The notes: generated from the sequence alone by a model not told the origin. 64,000 nucleotides of DNA from SVTX01 sp045538195 (GCA_045538195.1 JAZSRA010000130.1:94758-158757); one strand, 5' to 3'. Numbered from the stretch's first letter, positions 10,701-18,573 are shown. Numbers and translations: made by a program.

Positions 10701-10955
10701 GTATTCAATGCAGAGACCGTTATCATCGGATTCTGTGCGGGATTGCTCGGAGTTCTCGTAACGGTAGTTCTGTGTATCCCCACGAGCCTTATTTTGCGTT
10801 ATATCACGGGATTTGACAATCTAACGGCTTACGTTCCCGTATACGCGGGCGTTATCCTCGTTGTTATCAGCGTTCTGCTTACGATGATCGCAGGTATCAT
10901 CCCCGCAAGAGCAGCGGCAAAAAAGGATCCCGTTATAGCTCTCAGAAGTGAGTAA
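7710..10955 (+). CDS. Fused ABC ATPase / FtsX-like permease with a large ectodomain
   Basis: A single 1081-residue chain joins a LolD/MacB-type ATPase (about 1-225; GPSGCGKTT, signature MSGGQ, Walker B ILLADEPTGALD) to an FtsX-like permease. The first membrane helix is near residues 280-300. An extracytoplasmic region of over 600 residues follows, including an acidic Ser/Glu linker, and three closing helices lie within the last 150 residues, with LERTKEIGILRAIGASK between the first two. Type VII ABC proteins of this kind couple ATP hydrolysis to work on extracytoplasmic substrates such as peptide efflux, lipoprotein handling or stress sensing. The TTG at 7710 is chosen because GGAGG at 7697-7701 is 8 bases upstream; the in-frame ATG at 7695 overlaps it. 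No separate permease partner is nearby. Confidence 0.88.
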   Translation: MLKLKSITKDYVTGPSVVNALKGIDLEFRESEFVAILGPSGCGKTTMLNIIGGLDRYTKGDLIINGKSTKTFKDRDWDTYRNHSIGFVFQSYNLIPHQTVLANVELALTLSGVSKSERRQRAADALAKVGLGDQLNKKPSQMSGGQMQRVAIARALVNDPDILLADEPTGALDTTTSVQIMEILKEISRDKLIIMVTHNPELADTYATRIIKVIDGLVTDDSDPYTASEEEVAKAIEARKVVEAKKSKNKKKTSMSFFTALSLSLNNLATKKGRTAMTSFAGSIGIIGIALILALSSGINLFIEQIQEDTLSTYPLSIQKESQDMSAMLSAMTSVSDGKDYKDTNQIHVDNSMGTMLSAMSSTVSNNLDAFKVYLDANYDDIKDYVSDVQYTYDYDLQIYNLVTVTDEDGNEVTEARKIGMDVIFDNAGEAFSGMSELMEMGGSAASIDVFSEMIDNQELLDQQYEIIAGEWPKEANEVILVVNSNNQLSRMTLYMLGILDPDNIEDEMAEVLGGSMLGGNSSSKLPETESASGEESESESEESKYTDGPYEYDYFIGMKFMLLTNSDFYVKNTDGKTYTYEGVEYPVWTDIREDKFHYGEEELTKFISENGTELKISGIIRPKAGATATSISGAIGYTHKLTELVLSETEKSEVIAQQKKTSGEDGKGGYNVLTGLEFERTYYTPETIHELIDKIDAATMEMFYDYMTEQILNNPDFSDRIQVTDTESFLGMYMLLPEDKQAEIFSAVLSTARGNPANEMGIQTLCGVLSQTTDGIDITPDNFVRLLPVLDTQKQVLGALIGIPKSEQMPFDMPGLIQMAGEEAMQTIYEELTASVKTMKVNKEIFLTLLSTLSAEDEAFIQLERTLYSMAPQIDETYESILKKLDNQEKASPASINFYAKDFESKDKIEEFIDKYNDSVQDEEDELKYSDLVGTMMSSVTTIVNVISYVLIAFVAISLVVSSIMIGIITNISVLERTKEIGILRAIGASKKDVSRVFNAETVIIGFCAGLLGVLVTVVLCIPTSLILRYITGFDNLTAYVPVYAGVILVVISVLLTMIAGIIPARAAAKKDPVIALRSE

Positions 10956-10973
10956 TTTACTATTTTATAAAAC

Positions 10974-11005
10974 AAAAGAACCTCTACAGTGTAGGGGTTC
11001 TTTTT
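10974..11005. terminator. Bidirectional terminator, ABC permease / rubredoxin
   Basis: A 14-base-pair stem with one G-T wobble (10974-10987 with 10991-11004) and a 3-base loop is flanked by A and T runs. It sits between the convergent ABC and rubredoxin genes and can serve both. Confidence 0.85.
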
Positions 11006-11018
11006 GTAAATTTTGCAA

Positions 11019-11198
11019 TCAATCGACTATATCGTTTTCATCTGCGATCTCAAAATCCTCTTTTGACGCGCCGCAGAGAGGACATACCCAATCCTCGGAT
11101 ATCTCATCAAATTCGGTTCCCGGCTCAACACCGTTATCTATATCGCCAAGGGCAGGACGGTATACGTAACCGCACAACTCGCAAACATAATTATTCAT
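11019..11198 (-). CDS. Rubredoxin
   Basis: This 59-residue protein is a classic rubredoxin: the paired knuckles CELCG (Cys6, Cys9) and CPLCG (Cys39, Cys42) bind a single iron, and the YVYRPALGD and DWVCP segments are family hallmarks. It acts as a one-electron carrier in the cytoplasm, typically feeding oxygen or peroxide reductases in anaerobes. AAGGAG lies 9 bases before the ATG at 11198. The gene is monocistronic with its own promoter and shares a terminator with the convergent ABC gene. No rubrerythrin or flavodiiron partner is adjacent. Confidence 0.95.
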   Translation of the reverse strand: MNNYVCELCGYVYRPALGDIDNGVEPGTEFDEISEDWVCPLCGASKEDFEIADENDIVD

Positions 11199-11254
11199 CA
11201 GCTATTTCTCCTTGTGAAATATTATTTATTCTTTTTTATCAAAACAACTATTAT

Positions 11255-11283
11255 ATAATATTACATCTGTGGCATATTGTCAA
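11255..11283 (-). promoter_or_regulatory. Promoter of the rubredoxin gene
   Basis: On the minus strand a consensus TTGACA (11278-11283) is followed after 17 bases by TATTAT (11255-11260). The rest of the 300-base gap between rubredoxin and the flippase gene (11199-11498) is AT-rich, and I see no further gene in it. Confidence 0.55.
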
Positions 11284-11498
11284 TATTTCATATATAACAA
11301 AAAATTTCACTGTTAAAGTCCAATATTTATAAAAAACTGTCAATCGCCGAAATTTGTCCGACGCTTTTGTTCATACAATATGCTCTTAATAGTATTTATA
11401 TGTTCAAAAGCCCGATTTGCCAAGGTCATAAACACAATTTTGCAATCATATCATATTACAGTGTACAAGCAAAACAAACTTTGGAGGTCACGGGTATA

Positions 11499-13085
11499 AT
11501 GGCTTCAAAAACAAGAGTATTCTTTCTTAACGCGCTGTCGCTGACCGCAACCGCACTCTTTATGCGCGGTGTAGGAATGCTTTTTAACGTAATAGTTTCA
11601 AACAAAGCGGGTAGTGAGGCTATGGGACTTTATTCCGTCCTCGGCAGCGTATACGGATTGGCAATAACTCTTGCGACCGCGGGGATCAATCTCGGAACTA
11701 CGAGAATAGTATCCGACGCTCTTGGAATGGGCGACGAGGCTCTGGCAAAAAAATCGGTAAAAAAGGCTCTGCTTTGTTGTTCGTTTACGGGTATCGGTGC
11801 GTCTATACTGTTATTCTTCCTCGCCCCCACCCTCGGCAAGCACCTACTTGGCGACGCAAGAGCCGTCAAGCCCTTACAGATACTCTCAACCACTCTGCTA
11901 CCGATAGCGATCTGCTCTTGTCTGTCGGGATATTTTACTGCGGTTCGAAGAGTAAAGGTCAACGCCGCCTTTCAGGTGGTCATTCAATTTACAAAAATAG
12001 GCGCGACGGTATTTTTCCTCTCCTTCCTCGTAGGAAAGGGCGCGGAGGAGGCTTGTATCGCTCTTGTCTTGGGCGGTGCGGTTACAGAGCTGATCTCACT
12101 GGCGGTAAGCTACATTCTATATAGAATAGACCGAAGAAAGCTGAATACAAGCGAAGACAAAATCAGCGATACTGAGACAAGTATAGTAAGAAAGCTACTT
12201 GGAATAACAATTCCTGTCACTTTTAGTGCGTGCATCAGATCGGCTTTAAGTATGCTTCAACACGTGCTTATACCTAAGGGCTTGCTTTCAAGCGGAAAAA
12301 GCTGGGCAGAGGCTTTGTCTTCATACGGTGCTCTGCACGGAATGGCAATGCCCCTCATTCTGTTTCCGTCGGCTTTTATTTCGGCATTTGCGGGGTTGCT
12401 TATTCCCGAGATCAGCGAATGCTGCGTTCAAAATAACCGCTCACGCCTTGAAAGGGTCTCCTATCGATCTCTGACACTATCCCTGATATTCTCTATCGGC
12501 ATCTCGGGCGTAATGATATTCTTTTCACACGAGATCGGTATGCTGGTCTACAATAACGCTGAGACGGCACAGTATATCCGTATTATGGCGCCCCTCATAC
12601 CCGTAATGTATATCGACGGAACTGTAGACGCTATTCTCAAAGGCTCGGGGCATCAGGTCTATTCAATGAACGTAAATATTGCCGACGCCCTCACGGCTTG
12701 TCTCTTCGCCATATTCCTTATACCCAAAATGGGAATTTGGGGATACATTATTTCGATATACGCCACCGAGATAATGAATACCGCCTTAAGTCTTGTGAAA
12801 ATGATAAGCGTAAGCGGAATGAAGATCAAGCTTTTTCATCAGTTAGTGATGCCAATTCTCTGCATAATCGGTGCGACAAACAGCTCAAAGCTCCTTTTAA
12901 GCATCCTATCTCACCCATTTGACCGTATCATCGAACTAACACTTCATATTTTACTTACAATACTGATCTACGTACTGCTTCTGCTCGCCACCAAGACTAT
13001 CGGCAAGGATGAGTGGGAGTTTCTCAACGCATCCCTTATGTCGCAAAAAAGCTATGACAGAAAATTCAGAAGTGAGTTAAAATAA
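11499..13085 (+). CDS. SpoVB-like polysaccharide/lipid flippase (MOP superfamily)
   Basis: This 528-residue membrane protein with about 14 predicted helices is of the MOP/MATE fold used by SpoVB, MurJ and Wzx flippases. The N-terminal block MRGVGMLFNVIVSNKAGSEA, with AGINLGTTRIVSD, matches the SpoVB branch, which in sporulating Firmicutes supports cortex formation by handling lipid-linked precursors. Length agrees with SpoVB (about 520). I use the ATG at 11499, preceded by GGAGG at 11483-11487. The upstream in-frame extension has no ribosome binding site and would add an unrelated 44 residues. A sharp terminator follows. Presence of the gene is compatible with spore formation but does not prove it. 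Confidence 0.85.
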   Translation: MASKTRVFFLNALSLTATALFMRGVGMLFNVIVSNKAGSEAMGLYSVLGSVYGLAITLATAGINLGTTRIVSDALGMGDEALAKKSVKKALLCCSFTGIGASILLFFLAPTLGKHLLGDARAVKPLQILSTTLLPIAICSCLSGYFTAVRRVKVNAAFQVVIQFTKIGATVFFLSFLVGKGAEEACIALVLGGAVTELISLAVSYILYRIDRRKLNTSEDKISDTETSIVRKLLGITIPVTFSACIRSALSMLQHVLIPKGLLSSGKSWAEALSSYGALHGMAMPLILFPSAFISAFAGLLIPEISECCVQNNRSRLERVSYRSLTLSLIFSIGISGVMIFFSHEIGMLVYNNAETAQYIRIMAPLIPVMYIDGTVDAILKGSGHQVYSMNVNIADALTACLFAIFLIPKMGIWGYIISIYATEIMNTALSLVKMISVSGMKIKLFHQLVMPILCIIGATNSSKLLLSILSHPFDRIIELTLHILLTILIYVLLLLATKTIGKDEWEFLNASLMSQKSYDRKFRSELK

Positions 13086-13086
13086 A

Positions 13087-13125
13087 CAAACACCCCGTAA
13101 GCATTTTAAGCTTACGGGGTGTTTG
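13087..13125. terminator. Terminator, flippase / zinc-ribbon gene
   Basis: A 16-base-pair GC-rich stem (13087-13102 with 13110-13125) lies right after the flippase stop codon. It faces the convergent zinc-ribbon gene 75 bases away. Confidence 0.8.
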
Positions 13126-13201
13126 TAACTATAATTACATTGACATTATATAAACTGAAGTTAAAAGCGCAACTTGTTTACCTATCGTAGTTATTACAGT
13201 T

Positions 13202-13537
13202 TTACTGAGCAGAACGTCTTGCTTCGAAGCACTTGCTGCAGTAAACGGGTCTGTCGCTGGAAGGCTGGAAAGTAAGCTTCGCCTCGCCGCCGCACTCGCT
13301 ACATGTAGCGATGAAGTACTGACGCTCGCCTCTCTCAGCATTCTTTTTCTTGTCGCGGCAAGCCTTGCAGCACTTGGGCTGGTTCTTGAAGCCCTTTTCA
13401 GCGTAGAAAGCCTGTTCGCCGGCGGTAAATACGAATTCTTCTCCGCAATCTCTGCAGGTAAGAGTGATATCCTCGTATACTACTTCCTCGGCAGCAACTT
13501 CTTCTACACCTTCAACTTTTACTTCATTCTCGCACAT
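13202..13537 (-). CDS. Small zinc-ribbon protein with repeated CxxC pairs
   Basis: The 111-residue protein has an acidic N-terminus (about 1-25) and then Cys pairs in the order CRDC, CCKAC, CSEC and CSKC, enough for two zinc ribbons. The first block (LTCRDCGEEFVFTAGEQ, then FKNQPKCCKAC) is the probable zinc-ribbon/zf-trcl type found in many bacteria. The second resembles a CxxC-x20-CxxC domain. Such proteins are thought to bind nucleic acids or translation components, but no activity is established that I can cite. GAGG is 9 bases before the ATG. Downstream is a shared terminator; upstream is the sigma-factor gene on the same strand. Confidence 0.8.
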   Translation of the reverse strand: MCENEVKVEGVEEVAAEEVVYEDITLTCRDCGEEFVFTAGEQAFYAEKGFKNQPKCCKACRDKKKNAERGERQYFIATCSECGGEAKLTFQPSSDRPVYCSKCFEARRSAQ

Positions 13538-13645
13538 TGTTTTTTACCTCGCTTTGATGTTTAAGTAGTTCCCGATGCTCCGCTTTTACAGCATCGGCAA
13601 CAGAAATATATTATAAACCCTCCCTTTCGGGAAAATTTATCAAAA

Positions 13646-14242
13646 TTAATTACGGTCGATCAAAAGCCCTTTAAGCTTTCTTCTGATACGGTATATAGCA
13701 TTTGATACGGATTTCGGGTCGGTGTTTTGCAGAGCCGACGCGATATCGGATACGCTCATACCCGAAACGTACATCCACCAGACGCGGTTTTCGTAATCAG
13801 AAAGCTTGCTTCTGATAAGTCTTACAAGGTCGGCGGCATTCTCCTCGTCAACGATATTCTGAAGAAAATTCGGAGAATCTCCCGACAAAAGCTCTACTCG
13901 CTCCAAGGGGAGTATTGGCCGCTTCTTTCTACGCAGATAAGACCTAACGTAGGAAATAAGACCGTTTTCGATGCAGATCTTGGCGTACAATCCAAACTCA
14001 ACGCCATCCGAGGAGCAGTCGTAATTACAAACGGCACTGCAAAAGATGATCAGTGCCTCCTCACGAAGATCGACCACATCCTGCAAAGACATATCGGTCA
14101 GAGAATGTTTTGATATCTGACTTTCAATAAGAGGCGCATACTGCGTTTTCAGCTCGGAAAGTGCCTCCTGGCTGCCATCACGCGCTCTTACGACAAGCTC
14201 GTTTATCGTCTCTTTACTCGGAGAATTATTGTTGCGGTTCAT
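13646..14242 (-). CDS. Sigma-70 family RNA polymerase sigma factor (SigH-like)
   Basis: The 198-residue protein has the two-domain layout of small sigma factors. Region 2 (about 10-105) contains DVVDLREEALIIFCSAVCNY and an aromatic segment around FGLYAKICIENGLISYVRS, and region 4 (about 135-195) has the helix-turn-helix MSVSDIASALQNTDPKSV. The layout and RRKLKGLL ending fit the SigH/SigF-like stationary-phase group rather than ECF factors. No anti-sigma factor is next to it. It has its own promoter on the minus strand. Its regulon cannot be deduced from this window. Confidence 0.82.
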   Translation of the reverse strand: MNRNNNSPSKETINELVVRARDGSQEALSELKTQYAPLIESQISKHSLTDMSLQDVVDLREEALIIFCSAVCNYDCSSDGVEFGLYAKICIENGLISYVRSYLRRKKRPILPLERVELLSGDSPNFLQNIVDEENAADLVRLIRSKLSDYENRVWWMYVSGMSVSDIASALQNTDPKSVSNAIYRIRRKLKGLLIDRN

Positions 14243-14279
14243 TTGTCCTCTTATAGATCACATACTTTTATACCTTATT

Positions 14280-14308
14280 ATTATAACATCAATGCGGATT
14301 TTGGTCAA
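14280..14308 (-). promoter_or_regulatory. Promoter of the sigma-factor gene
   Basis: On the minus strand TTGACC (14303-14308) and TATAAT (14280-14285) are 17 bases apart, about 38 bases upstream of the sigma-factor ATG. The remaining sequence to 14542 is AT-rich with several TTGTGCA-like words, and I see no gene in it. Confidence 0.65.
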
Positions 14309-14542
14309 TAGCTTTTCACTCGCGATTTTTTTGTGAAATTTGACATATTATGCCGTCACATCGTGAGACTTGCACAAAATCCAAAGCTTTGTTTTGTGCA
14401 TAAAAATAACTCAAAGTCTTTTTGTTGTGCAAATTGTATGTTTTTTAAAAAAAAGTTTGTGAAAAATTACCCTTTAAAATAACAAATATTATTTACTATT
14501 GACAAAGCGATGTATATATGCGTGTATATTTTGTGCAAAATG

Positions 14543-15094
14543 TCAATTGAATATGAAGTTTATATTTCCCGAAAGCAGTGCCATAACACCCTTATATACT
14601 ACCTCGGGATGGTCACGGAAATTGTCCTCCATTCTCTGTGCGCGGTTTATGGTATCTACCACCACGGCGTTCTGCATAATGACTGTATTATTTTCCTTGA
14701 TAATGCAGATAACGTCGTACCGTCCGTCCTCTCGCTTCTCTACTCGGCTGCTGATCTTGATATTTCTCTTTTTGAAGTCAAGATAACGCAGAGCGCACTC
14801 AAGGCTCTTATCAAGGAGCGATGTCAGTATCTCACTGTGAAGCTCTGTCGCAACTATTCTTCCCTTGTCGGTTACTATATACATAGGATCGCCGCTCTCG
14901 CTCTTGCACGCCTCCTCCACAAGCTCACTCTCAAGCATTTCGTGGAAGGATTCCGCAAAATCGAGATACATAACGTAATCGTTCTGCATAATTATATCGT
15001 TTAAGGTAACGTAATCAAGGGGATAGTTTATATTCTGCATAAGGTAAAGCACGAAGATCTTTACGTTTCTTTTGTCTCTTATTCTTGCTCCCAT
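14543..15094 (-). CDS. DUF4364 family protein (winged-helix-like)
   Basis: This 183-residue protein resembles DUF4364, a Clostridia family. It begins with a segment of winged-helix character (VKIFVLYLMQNINYPLDYVTLNDIIMQ up to about residue 75, ending YIVTDKGR), followed by a beta-rich C-terminal half (SRVEKREDGRYDVICII). The family has no published function known to me; a DNA-binding role is suggested only by the N-terminal fold. GGGAG is 8 bases before the ATG at 15094. It is transcribed divergently from homoserine dehydrogenase and has its own promoter. Confidence 0.75.
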   Translation of the reverse strand: MGARIRDKRNVKIFVLYLMQNINYPLDYVTLNDIIMQNDYVMYLDFAESFHEMLESELVEEACKSESGDPMYIVTDKGRIVATELHSEILTSLLDKSLECALRYLDFKKRNIKISSRVEKREDGRYDVICIIKENNTVIMQNAVVVDTINRAQRMEDNFRDHPEVVYKGVMALLSGNINFIFN

Positions 15095-15128
15095 TTAAAA
15101 TCTCCCATATAAAATTTTGTTTTATAAT

Positions 15129-15157
15129 ATTTTAGCATAGTTTTAGATTTTTTTCAA
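15129..15157 (-). promoter_or_regulatory. Promoter of the DUF4364 gene
   Basis: On the minus strand TTGAAA (15152-15157) and TAAAAT (15129-15134) are 17 bases apart. It lies back to back with the homoserine dehydrogenase promoter. Confidence 0.55.
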
Positions 15158-15166
15158 GAGTAAAGG

Positions 15167-15195
15167 TTGCTTTTTTGAAAAAAATATGTTATAAT
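15167..15195 (+). promoter_or_regulatory. Promoter of homoserine dehydrogenase
   Basis: TTGCTT (15167-15172) and a consensus TATAAT (15190-15195) are 17 bases apart, giving a leader of roughly 60 bases before the ATG. The leader is too short for a T-box, and I see no riboswitch. Confidence 0.6.
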
Positions 15196-15264
15196 GTCCT
15201 ATATTGCTTTTATTATGCGGAAATGGCATAGTAATGGCAAATTTACCCCGAAAGGATACGAAAA

Positions 15265-16482
15265 ATGATCAACGTTGCAATACTCGGCTTTGGCGTCGTC
15301 GGCTCAGGCGTTGCCGAGGTACTTACTCAAAACAAAAAAATAATCGAAAATAAGCTTTCCAAAGAGGTCAAAATCAAATACATCCTCGACCTGCGCGATT
15401 TCCCAGGAAATCCCTTTGAAAAGCTCGTAGTTCACGATTTTAATATTATTCTGAACGACCCCGAGGTCACTGTTGTTGCCGAAATGATGGGAGGCTCGCA
15501 TCCCGCTTACGATTTTTCCAAGGCTTGCCTTGAAGCGGGCAAGAGCGTTGTAACCTCCAACAAGGAGGTTGTTGCAAACTTTGGTGCGGAGCTGCTTGAG
15601 ATCGCAAAGGCTCACGGCGTTGCCTATCTGTTTGAGGCAAGCGTTGGCGGCGGTATTCCGATCATTCGTCCTATGTGTAATGACCTTGCGTCAAACAACA
15701 TAACCGAGATCAACGGTATCCTGAACGGTACCACAAACTATATTCTCACCAAGATGACCGCAGAGGGCGCGGACTTTGCCGACGTTCTCAAGGATGCTCA
15801 GGACAAGGGCTATGCCGAGAGAAACCCTGCGGCTGACGTTGAGGGTCTTGACGCGGCAAGAAAGATCGTTATTCTGGCTGCTCTGGCGTTTGGCAAGGCG
15901 GTCTCCCCCAATGAAATTCACGTCGAGGGTATCACCGACATCGCAACCGAGGACGTTGAAATAGCAAACTCCCTCGGCTACTCTATAAAGCTTATCGGTC
16001 ACGCGGAAATGATCGACGGCAAGATCCTTGCTATGGTCTCTCCCCGTCTTATTCCCCATTCCAATCCTCTGTCGGGAATAAACGACGTTTTCAACGGCAT
16101 CCTGCTGGGAGCCGACATGGTAGGCGAGGTAATGTTCTACGGTCCCGGCGCCGGCAAGCTTCCTACGGCAAGCGCGGTCTGTGCAGATATCGTTGACGTT
16201 ATCGCTCACGCCGATAGCGGGATCAATCTCCCCACGTTTGAAGTAGCAAGAGCTGACGACATTGCTGATTTTGATGAATATGAATGCAAGAGATTCTTCA
16301 TCTTCAAAAAATGCCCCGAGTGCAATATTACATCCGAGTGTGTTGAAAAGTGCTTTGGCGCTAAATGCTCTTTTGCTGCCTTTGGAGACAAGGTTGCGGT
16401 TATCACTCCCAAGATGACCGAGGTCAAGGCTCGGGAGCTTACTGACAAGTTCACCAACTGCAAGTCCTACCGGCTTCTTTGA
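15265..16482 (+). CDS. hom: Homoserine dehydrogenase
   Basis: The enzyme reduces aspartate semialdehyde to homoserine with NAD(P)H, the branch point to threonine, methionine and isoleucine. The 405-residue chain has the N-terminal dinucleotide fold (ILGFGVVGSGVAEVL), the substrate-binding stretch NGTTNYILTKM, and KDAQDKGYAERNPAADVEG with the catalytic Asp/Lys region. The last 85 residues form a short, Cys-containing C-terminal domain in the position of the regulatory ACT domain. AAAGGA is 8 bases before the ATG. The gene heads a same-strand run with two membrane-protein genes; metF and metH lie 15 kb away. Confidence 0.96.
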   Translation: MINVAILGFGVVGSGVAEVLTQNKKIIENKLSKEVKIKYILDLRDFPGNPFEKLVVHDFNIILNDPEVTVVAEMMGGSHPAYDFSKACLEAGKSVVTSNKEVVANFGAELLEIAKAHGVAYLFEASVGGGIPIIRPMCNDLASNNITEINGILNGTTNYILTKMTAEGADFADVLKDAQDKGYAERNPAADVEGLDAARKIVILAALAFGKAVSPNEIHVEGITDIATEDVEIANSLGYSIKLIGHAEMIDGKILAMVSPRLIPHSNPLSGINDVFNGILLGADMVGEVMFYGPGAGKLPTASAVCADIVDVIAHADSGINLPTFEVARADDIADFDEYECKRFFIFKKCPECNITSECVEKCFGAKCSFAAFGDKVAVITPKMTEVKARELTDKFTNCKSYRLL

Positions 16483-16514
16483 TATAACGAAAATTTCGAA
16501 AGGTCGTATAAGTT

Positions 16515-17276
16515 TTGAACAGATCAAAGCCTAAAAGAAACGGTTTTCTTTCCGCGATACTTGGAACGGTCTACGTCATTCTCGGCGTAGTTGGATACGT
16601 CATATTTTCCTCGCTTTTAAACAGACTATTTATAGGCGCAAGATTTGGCGACGAGGCGGCATGCGCCATAATGACGTTATCGATCACGGGAATCGTAGTT
16701 GCCTTCGTTCTGTACGAGGCTATATTCATCACTTGGCAGATAAAGCTTACCAAGGAAGCCTCAGGTGAGGGTGACGTGGGCGGAAGCATGAAAAAGCTTC
16801 TGCGGATAGTTTCTATCGCGTGCATTTCCCTTTCTCTGCTTTTTGCCGTCATAAGCTCCAACACATTTACAGAGCTTCGCGAGGACTCGATCTCCAAGGT
16901 CTGCTTCGTCACAACAAAGCAATACCGCTGGGACGAAGAAAGAAATGACGTTCTGCGTTATTCTTTCTCTTGTGACGAATCGGGAAATCTTACCTTTAAC
17001 GTCACTATGAAGGACGGCGAGGTCGTCGAGGTTCTCGGCGGAGTAACTTCGATTTCGGATAGCTTCAGAGAAAAATACAGCGCCGATAAGGTCAGTCTCC
17101 TGAAATACGCGGCGGATCTCTCGGAGCAGCTTGACAGCAACGAGTTCAACTACATTATTGATAAGAAAATAACCTCAACAAGCATCGAAAACGCAAGAAA
17201 AAATTACGAGGATGTCGAAGAAAAGTCGCTTATCTGGGAACAGATCGAGCGTATCATCGACTCCGAAGGAATTTAG
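16515..17276 (+). CDS. Membrane protein of unknown function with extracytoplasmic C-terminus
   Basis: I do not recognise a family. The 253-residue protein has three hydrophobic segments (about 11-37, 48-75 and 93-115) and then about 135 mostly polar residues with beta-strand character (YSFSCDESGNLTFNVTM). These probably lie outside the membrane and end in a charged helix. The start is a TTG at 16515, with GAAAGG about 11 bases upstream, and no better in-frame start is seen. It begins 32 bases after the homoserine dehydrogenase stop without a terminator between, so co-transcription is likely but a shared function is not implied. Confidence 0.7.
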   Translation: MNRSKPKRNGFLSAILGTVYVILGVVGYVIFSSLLNRLFIGARFGDEAACAIMTLSITGIVVAFVLYEAIFITWQIKLTKEASGEGDVGGSMKKLLRIVSIACISLSLLFAVISSNTFTELREDSISKVCFVTTKQYRWDEERNDVLRYSFSCDESGNLTFNVTMKDGEVVEVLGGVTSISDSFREKYSADKVSLLKYAADLSEQLDSNEFNYIIDKKITSTSIENARKNYEDVEEKSLIWEQIERIIDSEGI

Positions 17277-17323
17277 GAAAAGTAACACATTTTGTCAAAT
17301 AATTAATATAGGGGGAGACTTTT

Positions 17324-18097
17324 ATGAGGGCATCTGATTACAGAAAACAAGCCTGGTCAGCTTTAAGTGGAAAATGGGGCATATCCATTCTCGCGGGTCT
17401 TGTTGCATCATTACTTTGCGGTACGTCTGCGCTGGTCTCTACAGCATCTGTAGATTTTGATATTAATGTTAGTTCCGCAAGCCCTTCAGATTTATCTGCG
17501 ATTTTTAGCTCATCTGAACAGGAAGTTTGGATTATTATAGTGGTCATGGCTGTGGTAATTTGTCTTGTTGCCGTTGTAGTGGCAGTCTCATTTATTTTTT
17601 CTACTGCTATGTTTTGTATCGGCAGTATCATTGAGATTGGTTATTCACGATTTAATCTCAATATTATTGATAATAAGAATTTAAAATTCACCCAGATCTT
17701 CTCTTATTTCAAGCATTGGTGGAGAGCTATCCTTGCTAATCTTTTGCGTAGTCTTTTCATTTCTCTTTGGTCTCTCCTCTTTATTATCCCCGGAATAATC
17801 GCAACATATAGATACAGCATGGTATCCTTTATTCTTGCCGATAACCCCAACATGTCACCCACTGAAGCCGTTGAGTATTCCAAAAACATTATGCACGGCA
17901 ACAAGTGGAGACTATTCTGCTTGATGTTCAGCTTTATCGGTTGGGATATTCTTTGCGCGCTGACGTGTGGAGTCCTTAATATCATTGTAATACCTTACAA
18001 GCACGCGGCTCTTGCGGCATTTTACAGAAGCATCAACCCCACTTCCACTTCTGAAATTTACACTGCACCCATCGATGCTACGACAGATTACATATAA
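17324..18097 (+). CDS. DUF975 family integral membrane protein
   Basis: The protein begins MRASDYRKQAWSALSGKWG, the cytoplasmic start typical of DUF975 proteins. It has about five to six membrane helices over 257 residues, including a central segment of SFIFSTAMFCIGSIIEIGYS type and a motif near FIIPGIIATYRYSMVSFIL that is strongly conserved in the family. Function is unknown. A GGGGGAG ribosome binding site lies 7 bases before the ATG. It is more AT-rich than homoserine dehydrogenase. A hairpin terminator follows about 110 bases later. Confidence 0.85.
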   Translation: MRASDYRKQAWSALSGKWGISILAGLVASLLCGTSALVSTASVDFDINVSSASPSDLSAIFSSSEQEVWIIIVVMAVVICLVAVVVAVSFIFSTAMFCIGSIIEIGYSRFNLNIIDNKNLKFTQIFSYFKHWWRAILANLLRSLFISLWSLLFIIPGIIATYRYSMVSFILADNPNMSPTEAVEYSKNIMHGNKWRLFCLMFSFIGWDILCALTCGVLNIIVIPYKHAALAAFYRSINPTSTSEIYTAPIDATTDYI

Positions 18098-18209
18098 TTA
18101 CATTATTCATAAGAATCAAAAAATCCGATAGGGCAAGTGAACTTCCCCAAATTGTACGGACAGTACAAAAAACACCCTTGTGGTAGAAAATATTAAGATT
18201 TAAGCAACG

Positions 18210-18246
18210 AACTGACATCGCTTTTCGAGTGGTGTCAGTTTTGTTT
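18210..18246 (+). terminator. Terminator after the DUF975 gene
   Basis: A 12-base-pair stem with two wobbles (18210-18221 with 18229-18240) and a 7-base loop is followed by TTGTTT. The rest of the non-coding stretch 18098-18386 shows no gene. Confidence 0.6.
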
Positions 18247-18386
18247 ATATCGATCTGGATGCATTAATTGTTAAGAATATTAGCCTTTATGTCCTTATTC
18301 GCTCAATAATTTTTTCTTCTCTTGGCACAAAAATTATGCAACATAAACAAAAATATATCAAACGACTTAAATTTTTTACTCAGATA

Positions 18387-18415
18387 TTGACAAATGCGCG
18401 AAAATATGATATACT
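18387..18415 (+). promoter_or_regulatory. Promoter of the ricin-lectin / lipoprotein pair
   Basis: A consensus TTGACA (18387-18392) and TATACT (18410-18415) are 17 bases apart. Transcription would start about 30 bases before the strong ribosome binding site and ATG at 18449. Confidence 0.7.
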
Positions 18416-18448
18416 GTAATCACGATAAAACTCAAAGGAGGGATAACA

Positions 18449-18532
18449 ATGAAAAAAATTAATATCCGTTTGAAAAAGCCTATCTTCCGTAATATCCCTC
18501 TGCTCTTGCGCCACTCGGACGTGTCGGATTGA
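18449..18532 (+). pseudogene. Stop-interrupted 5' end (signal-peptide n-region) of the ricin-lectin gene
   Basis: A near-ideal start (GGAGGG, 8 bases before the ATG, downstream of a good promoter) opens a frame of only 27 codons, MKKINIRLKKPIFRNI followed by PLLLRHSDVSD. It reads like the positively charged front of a secretion signal. The next in-frame codon is a stop. The large downstream frame begins 42 bases later in a different register with LILIASA-EQP, which looks like the end of a signal peptide with its cleavage site. The simplest reading is that one signal peptide has been broken by small insertions or deletions, either in the organism or in the assembly. It could instead be a genuine leader peptide. 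Confidence 0.5.
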
Positions 18533-18573
18533 CCTTTTAGCATAACGACACGCCTCCCAAATGATGTAAGCAA

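Noticed and set aside
15196..15264. T-box or threonine-type attenuator before homoserine dehydrogenase
   Set aside because: The leader is about 60 bases and has no terminator hairpin or TGGNACCGCG-like box.
18098..18386. Insertion-sequence end or transposase remnant before the ricin-lectin gene
   Set aside because: There are short inverted words such as GTAC-GGACA-GTAC, but I found no matching partner at the far end of the island and no transposase-like frame.
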